Source of the DNA: Alkalicoccus luteus
GTDB lineage: Bacteria; Bacillota; Bacilli; Bacillales; Salisediminibacteriaceae
Reading direction: 5' to 3'
Assembly: GCF_012034335.1 (NCBI RefSeq)
Contig: NZ_JAATHJ010000006.1
Coordinates: forward strand, 62,001 to 126,000
DNA length: 64,000 nucleotides
Within the stretch, counting starts at the first letter, position 1; each line of letters opens with the position of its first letter. The translations under genes were made by a program, and so were the position numbers. The notes under the pieces are model-generated. The model saw only the letters and a list, made by a program, of their open reading frames with translations, did no database searches and was not told the origin of the DNA. Shown one piece after another: positions 28,741-38,699 of this stretch.

Positions 28741-29532
28741 ATGCAGTCATCATTTCGTGAAACTATCAGACGGCTGGTCGAGCACCGGCTGTTTCAGCCT
28801 GTCGTTATCGGGATCATTCTCTTAAATGGTCTCGTCATTGTGGCGGAGTCCTACCAGCCGGGAGATTCATTTCTTTTGCTCCTGGATACGATTATCGTCT
28901 GGATATTCGTCGTTGAACTCGTATTAAAAATGATCGGTCTTGGCGTGCGCGGTTATTTTTCCGAGCGCTGGAACATATTCGATTTTACGATCGTGGCTCT
29001 GAGTCTCGCGTTTTATAACACGCCGCTCGTCAGTGTGCTGCGTCTGATCCGGGTGCTGCGTCTCATTCGCATGATTCCGGCTATCCCGGCTCTGCGCAAA
29101 ATCATTGATTCCCTTATGCGCTCACTGCCTGCGCTGACGGGCATTCTTGGCCTGACAGCCTTAATTTTCTCCATTTATGCGATCATCGGCACGACGTTTT
29201 TCCGCGGTGTTCTGCCGTATGAATTTTTTGGAAGCTTTCATACATCGTTGTTCACGCTGCTTCAGGTCGTCACCTTTGAATCGTGGGCCAGTCAGGTAGC
29301 CCGTCCGGTCATTGCTGAAATACCGTGGGCATGGTTTTACTTCGTTTCGTTTATCGTGATTGGCGCACTGGTTATTTTAAACCTCGTCGTCGCCGTCATT
29401 CTCGATTATCTCGGTCATGAAGATGAAGAAGCTCAGAAGGAAAACATGGACCGTCTCTACAGAGAAAACGAGGCGCTGCGTCAGGATATTCAGGAAATTA
29501 AGGAGATACTGCTCCGGGACAAAGAGCGCTAA
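28741..29532 (+). CDS. NaChBac-type voltage-gated sodium channel
   Basis: A 263-residue single-domain six-transmembrane cation channel that assembles as a tetramer. S1-S4 voltage sensor at about 20-115; S4 carries four arginines at three-residue spacing (Arg101, 104, 107, 110). Pore between S5 and S6 with filter TFESWAS (178-184), which differs from the NaChBac TLESWAS by Leu to Phe, and retains the Glu that gives sodium selectivity. A C-terminal acidic neck and coiled coil (about 226-262) is as in known bacterial channels. In alkaliphilic Bacillus these channels support motility, chemotaxis and pH homeostasis by letting sodium re-enter. Placed alone between two terminators, next to a repeat element, which fits an accessory gene. 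Confidence 0.9.
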   Translation: MQSSFRETIRRLVEHRLFQPVVIGIILLNGLVIVAESYQPGDSFLLLLDTIIVWIFVVELVLKMIGLGVRGYFSERWNIFDFTIVALSLAFYNTPLVSVLRLIRVLRLIRMIPAIPALRKIIDSLMRSLPALTGILGLTALIFSIYAIIGTTFFRGVLPYEFFGSFHTSLFTLLQVVTFESWASQVARPVIAEIPWAWFYFVSFIVIGALVILNLVVAVILDYLGHEDEEAQKENMDRLYRENEALRQDIQEIKEILLRDKER

Positions 29533-29547
29533 TGTAAAAGAACGTAA

Positions 29548-29584
29548 AGAAGGCCGGTACGAGGATCACTCGTACCGGCCTTCT
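29548..29584 (+). terminator. Terminator hairpin after the channel gene, first of two identical copies
   Basis: A perfect 16-bp stem AGAAGGCCGGTACGAG (29548-29563) with its complement (29569-29584) around GATCA. The same 37 bases occur again at 30239-30275 in the same orientation. The A/T flanks would allow function in both directions. Confidence 0.8.
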
Positions 29585-29589
29585 CTGAG

Positions 29590-30233
29590 TGTTGATAAAG
29601 TCATTTTCGGTGAATAACGTTGCATCTGCCTGTATCTGCGGACACTCGCTTTCCGGAGGGAACGGGCTCAGCTAACCGCTTCCTCCTGCTGTCGGAAGCG
29701 CTGGATCTTCGCCTCGTTCTGATCCTCCCGGAGTCGAGGCCCTTCGATGTAGGCAGCGGCAGTGCGTTTCACGTGCCTGGTTAGGTCTTCACGATTGGCT
29801 TCCTTACAGATAGAAACTTCCGGATGAGACGTTTCGATGTTAAATAGGGATGTCCATACTTCTTAGAATTCATGATAAACGTAAAAAAAAGCCGTCGCGT
29901 CTGCCTGTCGTGACGATGTTTTCTAAGAAGCAGAGCCGTTTTCCCGATGTGTCCGGCGGAGACGCCAGTGGAATCAGCGCAGCATGAAGATTCAGAGCCG
30001 TTCAGATCTGCGAACGGCATCAACGCACGAGCGGAGCCGGACCGGGTCTTAAAGGCTTCTCGCGAGAAGCCTGTGTCCGAGTGAAGCCGCGCCATCCTGC
30101 GTGTCTTTCTTCCCTTCATACAGGGTCACCCTGAGAAATAGCTGAAGGCCAGCCCACGGCAAGCTTCCGCCGGTAAGCAGAGGGGAAATACAATCAAACG
30201 AATAAACATATAAGTGGAAAGATTTTTTCAACA
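29590..30233 (-). mobile_element. Non-autonomous repeat element, copy 2 (644 bp, inverted relative to copy 1)
   Basis: Reverse complement of the element at 6733-7471, including the block around TCCCGGAGTCGAGGCCCTTC near the left end, the palindrome GGCTTCTCGCGAGAAGCC (30054-30071) and the CGGTAAGC region near the right end. Ends are TGTTGATAAAGTC (29590-29602) and the complement of TGTTGAAAAAATC (30221-30233), matching at 11 of 13 positions. It has one copy of the 96-bp unit. It lies exactly between two identical 37-bp terminator hairpins. No transposase is encoded. Confidence 0.72.
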
Positions 30234-30238
30234 ACCTG

Positions 30239-30275
30239 AGAAGGCCGGTACGAGGATCACTCGTACCGGCCTTCT
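30239..30275 (-). terminator. Second copy of the terminator hairpin, serving the carotenoid gene
   Basis: Identical to 29548-29584. On the minus strand it lies six bases after the stop codon of the carotenoid desaturase gene, so it probably ends that transcript. The two copies probably arose from one bidirectional terminator between convergent genes. Confidence 0.75.
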
Positions 30276-30281
30276 AGTTGA

Positions 30282-31793
30282 CTACTGAGCCTTTTTTGCT
30301 TTTGCTTTTTGATCTTCTTTGATCAGATCAGCTGTAAGCTGTCCGGAGAGGGTGACCATCGGCACGCCTCCGCCGGGATGAGTGGAGCCGCCACTGAAGT
30401 AGAGGTTCTCGTAGAGCTGGCTTCTTGCCGGAATTTTGAATCCGCCGTTCGTATCTTTGTTGGCTGCGATGCCGTAAATCGATCCGCCGTTTGCGCCGTA
30501 GAGCTCTTCCAACGTATCCGGATTAAACTCATACTCAAATTCGATCGAGCTGCGCAGCCCGGTAAGGCCCATCCGCTCCAGCTTGTCGAGTACGACTTCT
30601 CTGTAGCGGTCCCAGTCACCCTGCTTTTTCATCGCGGTCTTTGGCGGGACGTGGGTGAGAACGAAGAGGTTTTCCTTCCCTTCCGGAGCCTGCGAAGGAT
30701 CGGTTTTAGAAGAAACCCCAATATAAATCGTTGGATCATCTGCCGGCACTCCCTTTTCAAAGATTTGTTTGAACTCTTTTTCCGGATCTTCCGAGAAGAA
30801 GAAGTTGTGGTGTTCCAGCTGCGGGAATTCGCGGTCGGTTCCGAGCAGAAGCACAAGTCCGGACACGGTTGGTTCGTATGTTTTCGAGAGCGACTTCACT
30901 TCTTTTTTCGTTTTGCTGTTTTTCGGAAGGAGCGTCTCATATGCCGGAATAACTTCCAGGTTGGAAACGACAATATCAGCCGGAACGTAGTCGCCGTTTT
31001 CCGTCACAACGCCTGTAGCTGTCTCGTTTTCAAGATGGATGTGTGAAACCGGGGTATCAGTCTGCACGTCGACGCGCAGTTCATCGAGCACGTTTTTCAT
31101 GCCGCGTGCAATGTTGTACATGCCGCCTTTGACGTAGTAAATGCCAAGGCCGAGCTGAACGTATACGAGCTGGTTCAGGATCGCCGGAGACTGGTACGGA
31201 TTGGAGCCGACGTACATGACGAAAAAGTTGAACAGCTGCTCCAGGTATTTATTGTCAAAGTGCTTCTTTGTACTGTCTGCCACCGTATTGAACGGATCCA
31301 TGGAAAGCAGTTCCTTCAGCGTATGCTGCTGCTTTAAATCCTTCAGCCCGGTGATGCTCGTCTTATAAAAGCTTTTCATACAGAGGTCGTACATGTCCTG
31401 GGAATAGCTGAGAAACTTCATGAAGGAGCGGCCCGGGTCCGGCTTTACCTTTTTCATTTCATTCAGCATGTCCGGAATATCGGATAATACGTTCAGCGTT
31501 GTCCCGTCTTCAAAAAACGTTTTCCATTGTGGTTCGATGCGGATAATGTCCATGTAATCATCAACATTGCGGTGCACGCTGTTGAACAGCTGCTCCAGCA
31601 CCCACGGCATCGTCAGAATGGAAGGGCCGGTATCAAACGTGAACCCTTCTCCGCTTCGCTGATTCAGCTTGCCGCCGATCCGTTCATTTTTTTCGAGCAC
31701 GGTGACGTCATAGCCGTCACCGGCAAGTCTCATTGCTGCTGAAAGGCCGCCGAGTCCGGCCCCGATCACCACTGCTTTTTGTTTAACTGTCAT
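30282..31793 (-). CDS. Carotenoid desaturase/oxygenase of the CrtI/CrtN/CrtP family
   Basis: FAD-dependent membrane-associated enzyme of 503 residues acting on C30 or C40 carotenoid chains. N-terminal dinucleotide fold VVIGAGLGGLSAAMRLA, then VLEKNERIGGKL and TFDTGPSIL; C-terminal family signature GGSTHPGGGVPMV. Start ATG at 31793 has a GGAGGTG site 9 bases before it; a 47-residue upstream extension of the frame lacks one. Whether it is a diapophytoene desaturase (CrtN) or a diaponeurosporene oxygenase (CrtP) cannot be decided here. It is preceded on the same strand by a methyltransferase gene; no phytoene-synthase gene is in the window. Confidence 0.85.
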   Translation of the reverse strand: MTVKQKAVVIGAGLGGLSAAMRLAGDGYDVTVLEKNERIGGKLNQRSGEGFTFDTGPSILTMPWVLEQLFNSVHRNVDDYMDIIRIEPQWKTFFEDGTTLNVLSDIPDMLNEMKKVKPDPGRSFMKFLSYSQDMYDLCMKSFYKTSITGLKDLKQQHTLKELLSMDPFNTVADSTKKHFDNKYLEQLFNFFVMYVGSNPYQSPAILNQLVYVQLGLGIYYVKGGMYNIARGMKNVLDELRVDVQTDTPVSHIHLENETATGVVTENGDYVPADIVVSNLEVIPAYETLLPKNSKTKKEVKSLSKTYEPTVSGLVLLLGTDREFPQLEHHNFFFSEDPEKEFKQIFEKGVPADDPTIYIGVSSKTDPSQAPEGKENLFVLTHVPPKTAMKKQGDWDRYREVVLDKLERMGLTGLRSSIEFEYEFNPDTLEELYGANGGSIYGIAANKDTNGGFKIPARSQLYENLYFSGGSTHPGGGVPMVTLSGQLTADLIKEDQKAKAKKAQ

Positions 31794-31891
31794 CTTTCCC
31801 GCACCTCCGTGTTTACTATAGTCGTCTGTCAATCCTGGGTGTCTGCAAAAGCCGCCGTACAGGGGACGTACCCATCTGCTGCAGCCAGTGC

Positions 31892-32443
31892 TTAATAAAT
31901 GAAAGGAAGAATCCGATAGCGGCCTTCGAGCCACTTCGTATACGTGCTGCCGAACGAGCGGGTGAGCGCTGCTTCTTCATTGCGGATCCGCCTCATCAGA
32001 AGCGGGAGAAACACGAACAGGACAATAATCAGACCCGGCAGGCTCGTCATAAACAGGGAAAACCCTGATAAGAGCAGAAGCAGGCCGGTATAAAGCGGGT
32101 GCCGCAGAAGTCTGAAGGGACCGTGGCTGACGAGCTGATCGCCCTCCCGCACCTGCACCCCTCTCGTAAACTGACTGCCGAGTGCGAGAATGCCCCAGTA
32201 GCGGAGGGCGATTCCACAGCCGTACAGGATCAGTCCGGCCGTCAGCACTCCGGTGCCGCCGAACGTAAGCAGACCGGCTTCGCGGCTCACAATGGATAAA
32301 ATGACAGCAGAAACAGCTGCTGTCATAATCCACGGAAACGATCCGCGCTCCGACCGGTCCGTATTTCTGCGGCTTTTAAACAAAAGAAATTCAAGCACCC
32401 AGATAATTGAGAGGGCGGTAAAAATAATGTCATAAAGCGGCAT
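31892..32443 (-). CDS. Isoprenylcysteine carboxyl methyltransferase-family membrane protein
   Basis: A 183-residue integral membrane methyltransferase-like protein with about four or five hydrophobic segments and the ICMT/PEMT motifs LVSHGPFRLLRHPLYTG and, near the C-terminus, RIRNEEAALTRSFGSTY, which bind S-adenosylmethionine. The bacterial substrate is unknown. It lies upstream of the carotenoid gene on the same strand with 98 bases between, so they are probably cotranscribed; a role in modifying a carotenoid end group or another isoprenoid is a reasonable inference. Confidence 0.8.
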   Translation of the reverse strand: MPLYDIIFTALSIIWVLEFLLFKSRRNTDRSERGSFPWIMTAAVSAVILSIVSREAGLLTFGGTGVLTAGLILYGCGIALRYWGILALGSQFTRGVQVREGDQLVSHGPFRLLRHPLYTGLLLLLSGFSLFMTSLPGLIIVLFVFLPLLMRRIRNEEAALTRSFGSTYTKWLEGRYRILPFIY

Positions 32444-32586
32444 GCGTCCCAGCTCCGTTCTGCGTGTTATATGTAGGAAGCCGGTTTACGGCACTTTCCT
32501 TCCATACCCGTTATACAACGTGTCTAACCTGTCTGAAACAATATTCAGAAAAAAATACCATCCGCGAGAAAGAGTGGAAAATCACA

Positions 32587-32615
32587 TTGTCCGCTTGTGC
32601 CGTGCATGTTATACT
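32587..32615 (+). promoter_or_regulatory. Sigma-A type promoter before yvcD
   Basis: TTGTCC (32587-32592), 17-bp spacer, TATACT (32610-32615), 45 bases ahead of the start codon. Confidence 0.68.
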
Positions 32616-32659
32616 TCTTAAAGAAAAATGACCGATTTCTGAACGGAGGACGTGTCTCC

Positions 32660-33658
32660 ATGACGCAGACGAGAAATGCACAAGTCATCCCTTTCATGAG
32701 GGATGGTAGTTTTTTTTATAAAAAGGGTATCGAAGCATATCAAAATAAACAGACGGCCAAATCCATTCATCTGATCAAGCGTGCCGTTGACATGGACCCG
32801 GAAGAACCCGTATTTCTATGCCAGCTGGCGATTCTGCTCGCTGAAGAAGGGGACTATGCGTCTTCCAACCGGTGGCTGCGGCAGATTATTGAAGATGTAG
32901 ATCCGTCGATGAGCGAGAGCTACTTTTTCCTGGCAAACAACCTGGCTCACAGCGGTGAATTTGAAGAAGCGAAAGAGTATCTGGAGATGTACATGGAACT
33001 GGACTGTACCGGAGACTTTCGGGAGGATGCAGACGCTCTGCACTATTTACTGAAGGTCGAACTGGGCCAGGAACATACCGATCTGCACCGGACAGATCCG
33101 TTTTCCACACACGCTGTTATGCTGCTGCATGAAGGACAGTTCGAACAAGCAGAGGAAGAAGCTGCCCGCTTCACAGCTGAACAGAGCCGATGCTGGTTCA
33201 TGTACGGGGTGCTTGCAGAAGCGCAGATTCGTCAGGGAAAGTTCGATGAGGCAGCTGAGATTCTGAACAATTTAATGCAAAAAGAAGGAGCTGATACGAG
33301 CGCACGCTGCCTGTTGGAGCTCGGTGCGCTCATGCAGGGGAACCGGACGAAAGAGGAGCTGGAAGCCGACCTTTCCGGGCTATATCCAATGGATCGCTGG
33401 GAGCGCTATGTGCTGGCAAAGGTGTTGTTTGCGGCTGGTATTTTCCGGCGGGCGTATCACCTTCTGCGCGAATCCGTACCGGTGGAGCGGGCGGTTTATC
33501 TCCATCAGCTTGCGGCGGCTGCGAAATATGCCGGCTACGAAGGACGTGCCTCCAGGCTGTGGGAGCAGGCAGCTTCGATGCAGCCGGAAAAACGGGAGCG
33601 GTTCATGAAGCTTCGTTCTGCAGAGGCAGATGCCTGGATTAAGGATTGGACGTATTAA
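32660..33658 (+). CDS. yvcD: Tetratricopeptide-repeat protein (YvcD-like)
   Basis: A 332-residue soluble protein composed of TPR helices (for example SFFYKKGIEAYQNKQTAKSI and residues around 85-115), probably a protein-interaction scaffold of unknown partner. Start ATG 32660 with GGAGG about 10 bases before it; the frame extends upstream but without a site. The position just before trxB equals B. subtilis yvcD. Confidence 0.82.
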   Translation: MTQTRNAQVIPFMRDGSFFYKKGIEAYQNKQTAKSIHLIKRAVDMDPEEPVFLCQLAILLAEEGDYASSNRWLRQIIEDVDPSMSESYFFLANNLAHSGEFEEAKEYLEMYMELDCTGDFREDADALHYLLKVELGQEHTDLHRTDPFSTHAVMLLHEGQFEQAEEEAARFTAEQSRCWFMYGVLAEAQIRQGKFDEAAEILNNLMQKEGADTSARCLLELGALMQGNRTKEELEADLSGLYPMDRWERYVLAKVLFAAGIFRRAYHLLRESVPVERAVYLHQLAAAAKYAGYEGRASRLWEQAASMQPEKRERFMKLRSAEADAWIKDWTY

Positions 33659-33783
33659 AACCTTGTTATGATCACATTTTCAATGCCTGTGGGGGTATAT
33701 GAGCAGATAAGTGGACACGCATCTGCAAATTCTTTAGGATGAAGACAGTTCATCAGTATGCCAGGGGAATTTATTACGTATAG

Positions 33784-34755
<972 letters not shown>

Positions 34756-34848
34756 ATCGTAACGACTCTTTAATTGAGCTGTAATCAAGGTGCAACAATG
34801 ATTCGTTATACTTGGGATTGTAATTGACCCCCTTTTATATTGTTTTTT

Positions 34849-34881
34849 GGCACGGACGACCGCAGTCCGTGCCCTTTTTTT
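34849..34881 (+). terminator. Rho-independent terminator after trxB
   Basis: GGCACGGAC (34849-34857) pairs with GTCCGTGCC (34865-34873), followed by a seven-T run. Confidence 0.92.
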
Positions 34882-34978
34882 GTTCAGACCGCTTTTTGTC
34901 CGCTGTGATTGCTTTTTTAATCCATCCGGATTTTGTAGTATACTGGAAACAGCTTAGGAAGTTTCGGAGGTGGGGACG

Positions 34979-35449
34979 TTGCAGCGGATTACGAATTGCA
35001 TGATTGAGTATGAAGGACGGCTTCTCATGATTAAAAAGCCAAAGCGCGGCTGGTGGTACGTGCCGGGTGGGAAGATGGAGCATGAAGAACTGGCGCCGGA
35101 AGCAGCTGCCCGTGAAGTGTATGAAGAAACCGGGCTGACGATCAGACGTCCGGAGCTGCGCGGTATATTGACGCATCTTGTTACCGATGGCGAGAGCTAT
35201 ATGGAAAAACGAACTATGTTTTTGTTTTATGCGAAAGGGTTCAGCGGTACGCTGCGCAGCCGGTCACCGGAAGGGGAGCTCGACTGGATTCCGGTTTCGG
35301 GGCTGGATGATATCCCGATGGATGAAGCGGACCGCAAAGCAGTCAGCGCTGTACTGAATGAACCGGGCATACTTTACGGAACGCTGATTTACAATCACCA
35401 CCGGGAACTCCAGGAGACAGTGTTCGAATTGAATGGGAGACGACTTTAG
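34979..35449 (+). CDS. yvcI: Nudix hydrolase (YvcI-like)
   Basis: A 156-residue Nudix protein; the Nudix box GX5EX7REVXEETGL is complete in GKMEHEELAPEAAAREVYE followed by ETGL (about residues 32-54), so it can bind magnesium and cleave a nucleoside diphosphate derivative. MutT/8-oxo-dGTPase-like activity is possible but the substrate is not known. Start TTG 34979 is preferred: CGGAGGTGG sits 5-6 bases ahead, while GTG 34970 is part of that site. Directly upstream of rapZ. Confidence 0.88.
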   Translation: MQRITNCMIEYEGRLLMIKKPKRGWWYVPGGKMEHEELAPEAAAREVYEETGLTIRRPELRGILTHLVTDGESYMEKRTMFLFYAKGFSGTLRSRSPEGELDWIPVSGLDDIPMDEADRKAVSAVLNEPGILYGTLIYNHHRELQETVFELNGRRL

Positions 35450-35461
35450 AGGCAGAAGGGA

Positions 35462-36358
35462 ATGGAAGACGTGGCTAAACATAATGAACTGGAACTGGTC
35501 ATCATCACCGGAATGTCCGGTGCAGGAAAAACGGTTGCCGTGCAGAGCTTTGAGGATATGGGGTACTTTTGTGTCGATAACCTGCCGCCGGCGCTGATTC
35601 CGAAATTTATCGATCTCGTCGACAGTTCGGCTGGAAAAATGCAGAAAGCGGCGCTCGTGATCGATCTGCGGGCCCGTGAATTTTTTGATCAGCTGTTTGA
35701 AACGATGAATCGGCTTGGAACCGAATCCAAGGTGACACCGAAAATTCTCTACCTGGACGCAGATGATGAAACACTTGTAAAGCGCTACAAAGAAACTCGC
35801 CGTTCCCATCCCTTATCTGAACAATCGTCCCCGCTCAACGGTATTCATGCAGAACGGGAGCTTCTGGATGAACTAAAAGGAGCGGCGCAGGTGATTCTCG
35901 ATACGACCGGACTGAAGCCGCTGCAGCTGCGGGAGCGGATTTTACAGCAGTTTTCGTCTGAAGAGAAGGATACGTTTCAGGTTAACGTGCTGTCTTTTGG
36001 TTTCAAGCACGGCCTGCCGATCGATGCCGATCTCGTGTTCGACGTGCGCTTTCTGCCTAACCCGCATTACATTGATCACATGCGGCCGCTCACCGGGCTC
36101 GATAAAGAAGTGTCGGACTACGTGCTGAAATGGGATGAGACGAAAAAATTCGTCGAAAAACTGGATGATCTGCTGCAGTATATGCTGCCGCACTATAAGC
36201 GGGAAGGGAAAAGCCAGCTGGTGATTGCAATCGGCTGTACCGGAGGCAAGCACCGGTCCGTTACGCTGGCAGAGTATTTTCAAAAGAGGCTTACCGAACT
36301 CGATTACCAAACCTATGTGTCGCACCGTGATGTGGAAAAAGGACGTCGCGAGAAATGA
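35462..36358 (+). CDS. rapZ: RapZ-family nucleotide-binding protein (YvcJ-like)
   Basis: A 298-residue P-loop protein: Walker [12 protein letters not shown] (about 18-28), [13 protein letters not shown], and a C-terminal domain with [10 protein letters not shown]. In E. coli RapZ adapts small RNAs GlmY/GlmZ to RNase E; in Bacillus YvcJ binds nucleotides and affects competence, and its RNA role is not shown. The start is ATG 35462 or GTG 35471, which differ by three residues. Overlaps yvcK by 4 bases. Confidence 0.93.
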   Translation: MEDVAKHNELELVIITGMSGAGKTVAVQSFEDMGYFCVDNLPPALIPKFIDLVDSSAGKMQKAALVIDLRAREFFDQLFETMNRLGTESKVTPKILYLDADDETLVKRYKETRRSHPLSEQSSPLNGIHAERELLDELKGAAQVILDTTGLKPLQLRERILQQFSSEEKDTFQVNVLSFGFKHGLPIDADLVFDVRFLPNPHYIDHMRPLTGLDKEVSDYVLKWDETKKFVEKLDDLLQYMLPHYKREGKSQLVIAIGCTGGKHRSVTLAEYFQKRLTELDYQTYVSHRDVEKGRREK

Positions 36359-37299
36359 AACGGGCTAACGTCTGCGTAATCGGAGGAGGCACCGGCCTGT
36401 CCGTCCTGCTGCGCGGCTTAAAAACATTTCCCGTCGATATTTCAGCCATTGTAACGGTAGCCGATGACGGCGGAAGCTCGGGAAGACTCCGTGAAGAGTT
36501 AAATATACCGCCGCCGGGAGATGTCCGGAACGTGCTCGTTGCGCTTTCCGAGGTGGAGCCGCTCGTTGAGGAGCTCTTTCAGCACCGCTTTACGAACGGT
36601 GCCGGGTTGACCGGCCATTCACTCGGAAATCTGCTCCTTGCAGGTATGAGCAGCATTACCGGCGATTTTGCCCAGGGAGTTCAGGAAATCAGCCGCGTGC
36701 TCAATGTGAAAGGAAAAGTCATCCCGGCATCGAATGAACACTTAACGCTCATCGCAGAGTACATGGACGGCACCGTCTGCCGCGGAGAATCAAATATTCC
36801 GACTGTCGGCAAGCCGATCAAAAAGGTGTACCTGGAGCCGGAATGGCCCCGTCCCATGGCCGAAGCGGTCTATGCGATCGAGCAGGCAGATTTAATTGTG
36901 CTGGGACCGGGAAGCCTGTATACGAGTATTATTCCGAATCTGCTCGTGCCCGGCATGAAAGAAGCACTCATCCGATCCGATGTGCCAAAGGTGTACATCT
37001 GTAACGTGATGACCCAGCCAGGCGAAACAGACGGATATTCCGTTGCAGATCACGTTGAAGCGATACATGCTCATGTTGGCACAAACGTTGTAGATGCGGT
37101 ATTATTAAATACACAGGAAATTCCCGAGGCGTTTGCGGAAAAATATAATGAAGAAGGCGCATCGCACGTCGCTGTTGATGAAAACAGGCTGAAGGACATG
37201 GATGTTACCATCATTTCCGACAGGCTGCTGACAATATCGGGCAGCCTGCTGCGCCATGATGCAATGAAGGTCTCCCAGCGGCTTTTATCCCTGCTGTAG
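36355..37299 (+). CDS. yvcK: Gluconeogenesis factor YvcK/MgfK family
   Basis: A 314-residue CofD-like protein that binds UDP-sugars and is needed for growth on gluconeogenic carbon and correct cell shape in B. subtilis. N-terminal [17 protein letters not shown] and [14 protein letters not shown], then [12 protein letters not shown] are the family motifs. Translationally coupled to rapZ; whiA follows by 26 bases. Confidence 0.95.
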   Translation: MKRANVCVIGGGTGLSVLLRGLKTFPVDISAIVTVADDGGSSGRLREELNIPPPGDVRNVLVALSEVEPLVEELFQHRFTNGAGLTGHSLGNLLLAGMSSITGDFAQGVQEISRVLNVKGKVIPASNEHLTLIAEYMDGTVCRGESNIPTVGKPIKKVYLEPEWPRPMAEAVYAIEQADLIVLGPGSLYTSIIPNLLVPGMKEALIRSDVPKVYICNVMTQPGETDGYSVADHVEAIHAHVGTNVVDAVLLNTQEIPEAFAEKYNEEGASHVAVDENRLKDMDVTIISDRLLTISGSLLRHDAMKVSQRLLSLL

Positions 37300-37325
37300 A
37301 GACTTCCCGAGGGGAGGGATGAAGC

Positions 37326-38267
37326 ATGTCATTTGCATCGCAGACCAAAAAAGAATTAACGCAGCTCGAGTCTGAGGTATGCTGCTCCAAGGCGGAGCTG
37401 GCGGCGCTCGTACGTATGAATGGAGCTGTGTCGCTTCGGAATATGCAGATGTCACTCGATATTCAGACAGAAAATGCGGCAATCGCAAGACGGATTTACA
37501 CGCTGCTCAAAAAAATCTTCGACGTTCACGTAGAGCTTCTCGTCCGCAGAAAGATGCGGCTTAAGAAAAACAACGTTTACGTCGTCCGTATTTCAAAAGA
37601 TGCACGCCGGCTGCTCGAGTCGCTGAAAATCGTAGACGAAACGTTCAGCTTCACGAGAACGATCGACCGGGAGCTGATCTCGGAAACGTGTTGTAAACGA
37701 TCTTATCTGCGCGGAGCTTTTCTCGCCGGCGGGTCGGTCAACCATCCGGATACAGCCTCCTATCATCTGGAGATTTTCTCCTTTTATGAAGAGCATACCC
37801 GATCGCTGATGGAGCTGATGCAGGAATTTTATCTGCCGGCTAAAATGATTGAGCGTAAAAAAGGCTTTGTTCTCTATTTGAAAGAAGGAGAGAAAATCAG
37901 TGACTTTCTGAACGTTATCGGTGCTCATCAGGCGCTGCTGCGGTTTGAGGATACACGGATTATGAAGGATATGCGTAATTCGGTAAACCGGCTCGTCAAT
38001 TGTGAAACAGCGAATTTGAACAAAACGGTGGGAGCTGCCATGCGCCAGGTGGAAAACATCCGGTTTATCCGTGATGAAATCGGCCTCGAAGCTCTTCCGG
38101 ATAAATTGAGAGAAGTGGCCGAACTCCGGATTGAACACCAGGATATTTCTCTGAAGGAACTTGGGGAAATGCTGAGAGGCGGTTCTGTCAGCAAGTCCGG
38201 CATTAATCACCGGCTCCGAAAGATCGAAGAATTTGCCAACAAGCTTCGCGCGGGGGAAAAAGTTTAG
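37326..38267 (+). CDS. whiA: WhiA DNA-binding protein
   Basis: A 313-residue WhiA protein: degenerate LAGLIDADG homing-endonuclease-like N-terminal fold (about 1-215, with [15 protein letters not shown]) and a C-terminal helix-turn-helix (about 225-310, with [23 protein letters not shown]). In Bacillus it influences FtsZ assembly and chromosome segregation, binding nucleoid DNA. The stop codon lies in the loop of a terminator hairpin. Confidence 0.96.
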   Translation: MSFASQTKKELTQLESEVCCSKAELAALVRMNGAVSLRNMQMSLDIQTENAAIARRIYTLLKKIFDVHVELLVRRKMRLKKNNVYVVRISKDARRLLESLKIVDETFSFTRTIDRELISETCCKRSYLRGAFLAGGSVNHPDTASYHLEIFSFYEEHTRSLMELMQEFYLPAKMIERKKGFVLYLKEGEKISDFLNVIGAHQALLRFEDTRIMKDMRNSVNRLVNCETANLNKTVGAAMRQVENIRFIRDEIGLEALPDKLREVAELRIEHQDISLKELGEMLRGGSVSKSGINHRLRKIEEFANKLRAGEKV

Positions 38268-38282
38268 TCCCCCGCCTCTTTC
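38250..38282 (+). terminator. Terminator-like hairpin enclosing the whiA stop codon
   Basis: GCGGGGGA (38250-38257) pairs with TCCCCCGC (38268-38275); the TAG stop (38265-38267) lies in the loop. The tail CTCTTTCTT is T-rich but interrupted. Confidence 0.65.
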
Positions 38283-38293
38283 TTACCTCGCGA

Positions 38294-38307
38294 TGAAAGC
38301 GTTTTTA
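38294..38307 (+). promoter_or_regulatory. cre-like site upstream of crh
   Basis: TGAAAGCGTTTTTA fits the CcpA-binding consensus TGWAANCGNTNWCA at 13 of 14 positions and stands 36 bases before crh, between the whiA hairpin and the ribosome-binding site. Binding is inferred from the sequence only. Confidence 0.5.
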
Positions 38308-38342
38308 ACAACCCGGATACGAATCGAAGGAGGAATCAGCCA

Positions 38343-38600
38343 ATGATTGAAAAAAATGTGACAGTAAAACGAAAAACCGGCCTGCAGGCCAGACCGGCTG
38401 CGCTGTTCGTGCAGGAAGCAAATAAATTTCATGCCGATATTTTTATTGAAAAAGACGGAAAAAACGTCAACGCTAAAAGTATCATGGGGATTATGAGCAT
38501 TGCGGTAGGGGCGAACAAGGATATTACCATTAAAGCCGACGGCCCGGACGAAGAAGAGGCGCTCAGTGCGCTAAGTTCATTTGTCGAAAAAGAAGAGTAG
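38343..38600 (+). CDS. crh: Catabolite repression HPr-like protein Crh
   Basis: HPr homologue of 85 residues that lacks sugar-transport activity: the catalytic His15 of HPr is replaced by Gln15 (TGLQARPAA), while the regulatory Ser46 (NAKSIMGI) is kept. HprK phosphorylates Ser46, and P-Ser-Crh acts as co-repressor of CcpA. These two residues separate Crh clearly from HPr. Location after whiA is as in B. subtilis. A strong AGGAGGAA site precedes ATG 38343. Confidence 0.96.
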   Translation: MIEKNVTVKRKTGLQARPAALFVQEANKFHADIFIEKDGKNVNAKSIMGIMSIAVGANKDITIKADGPDEEEALSALSSFVEKEE

Positions 38601-38607
38601 ATCAGAA

Positions 38608-38632
38608 AGCCGTCCAGCCGGGCGGTTTTTTT
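38608..38632 (+). terminator. Rho-independent terminator after crh
   Basis: AGCCGTCC (38608-38615) pairs with GGGCGGTT (38620-38627), two G-U pairs, then a T run. Confidence 0.8.
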
Positions 38633-38699
38633 GGTTTGAAAAGGTGTTGCTGCCCGGCAAGCCGAGGAGTGGTCTGCATATAGGGCAGGCGGGACAAAG

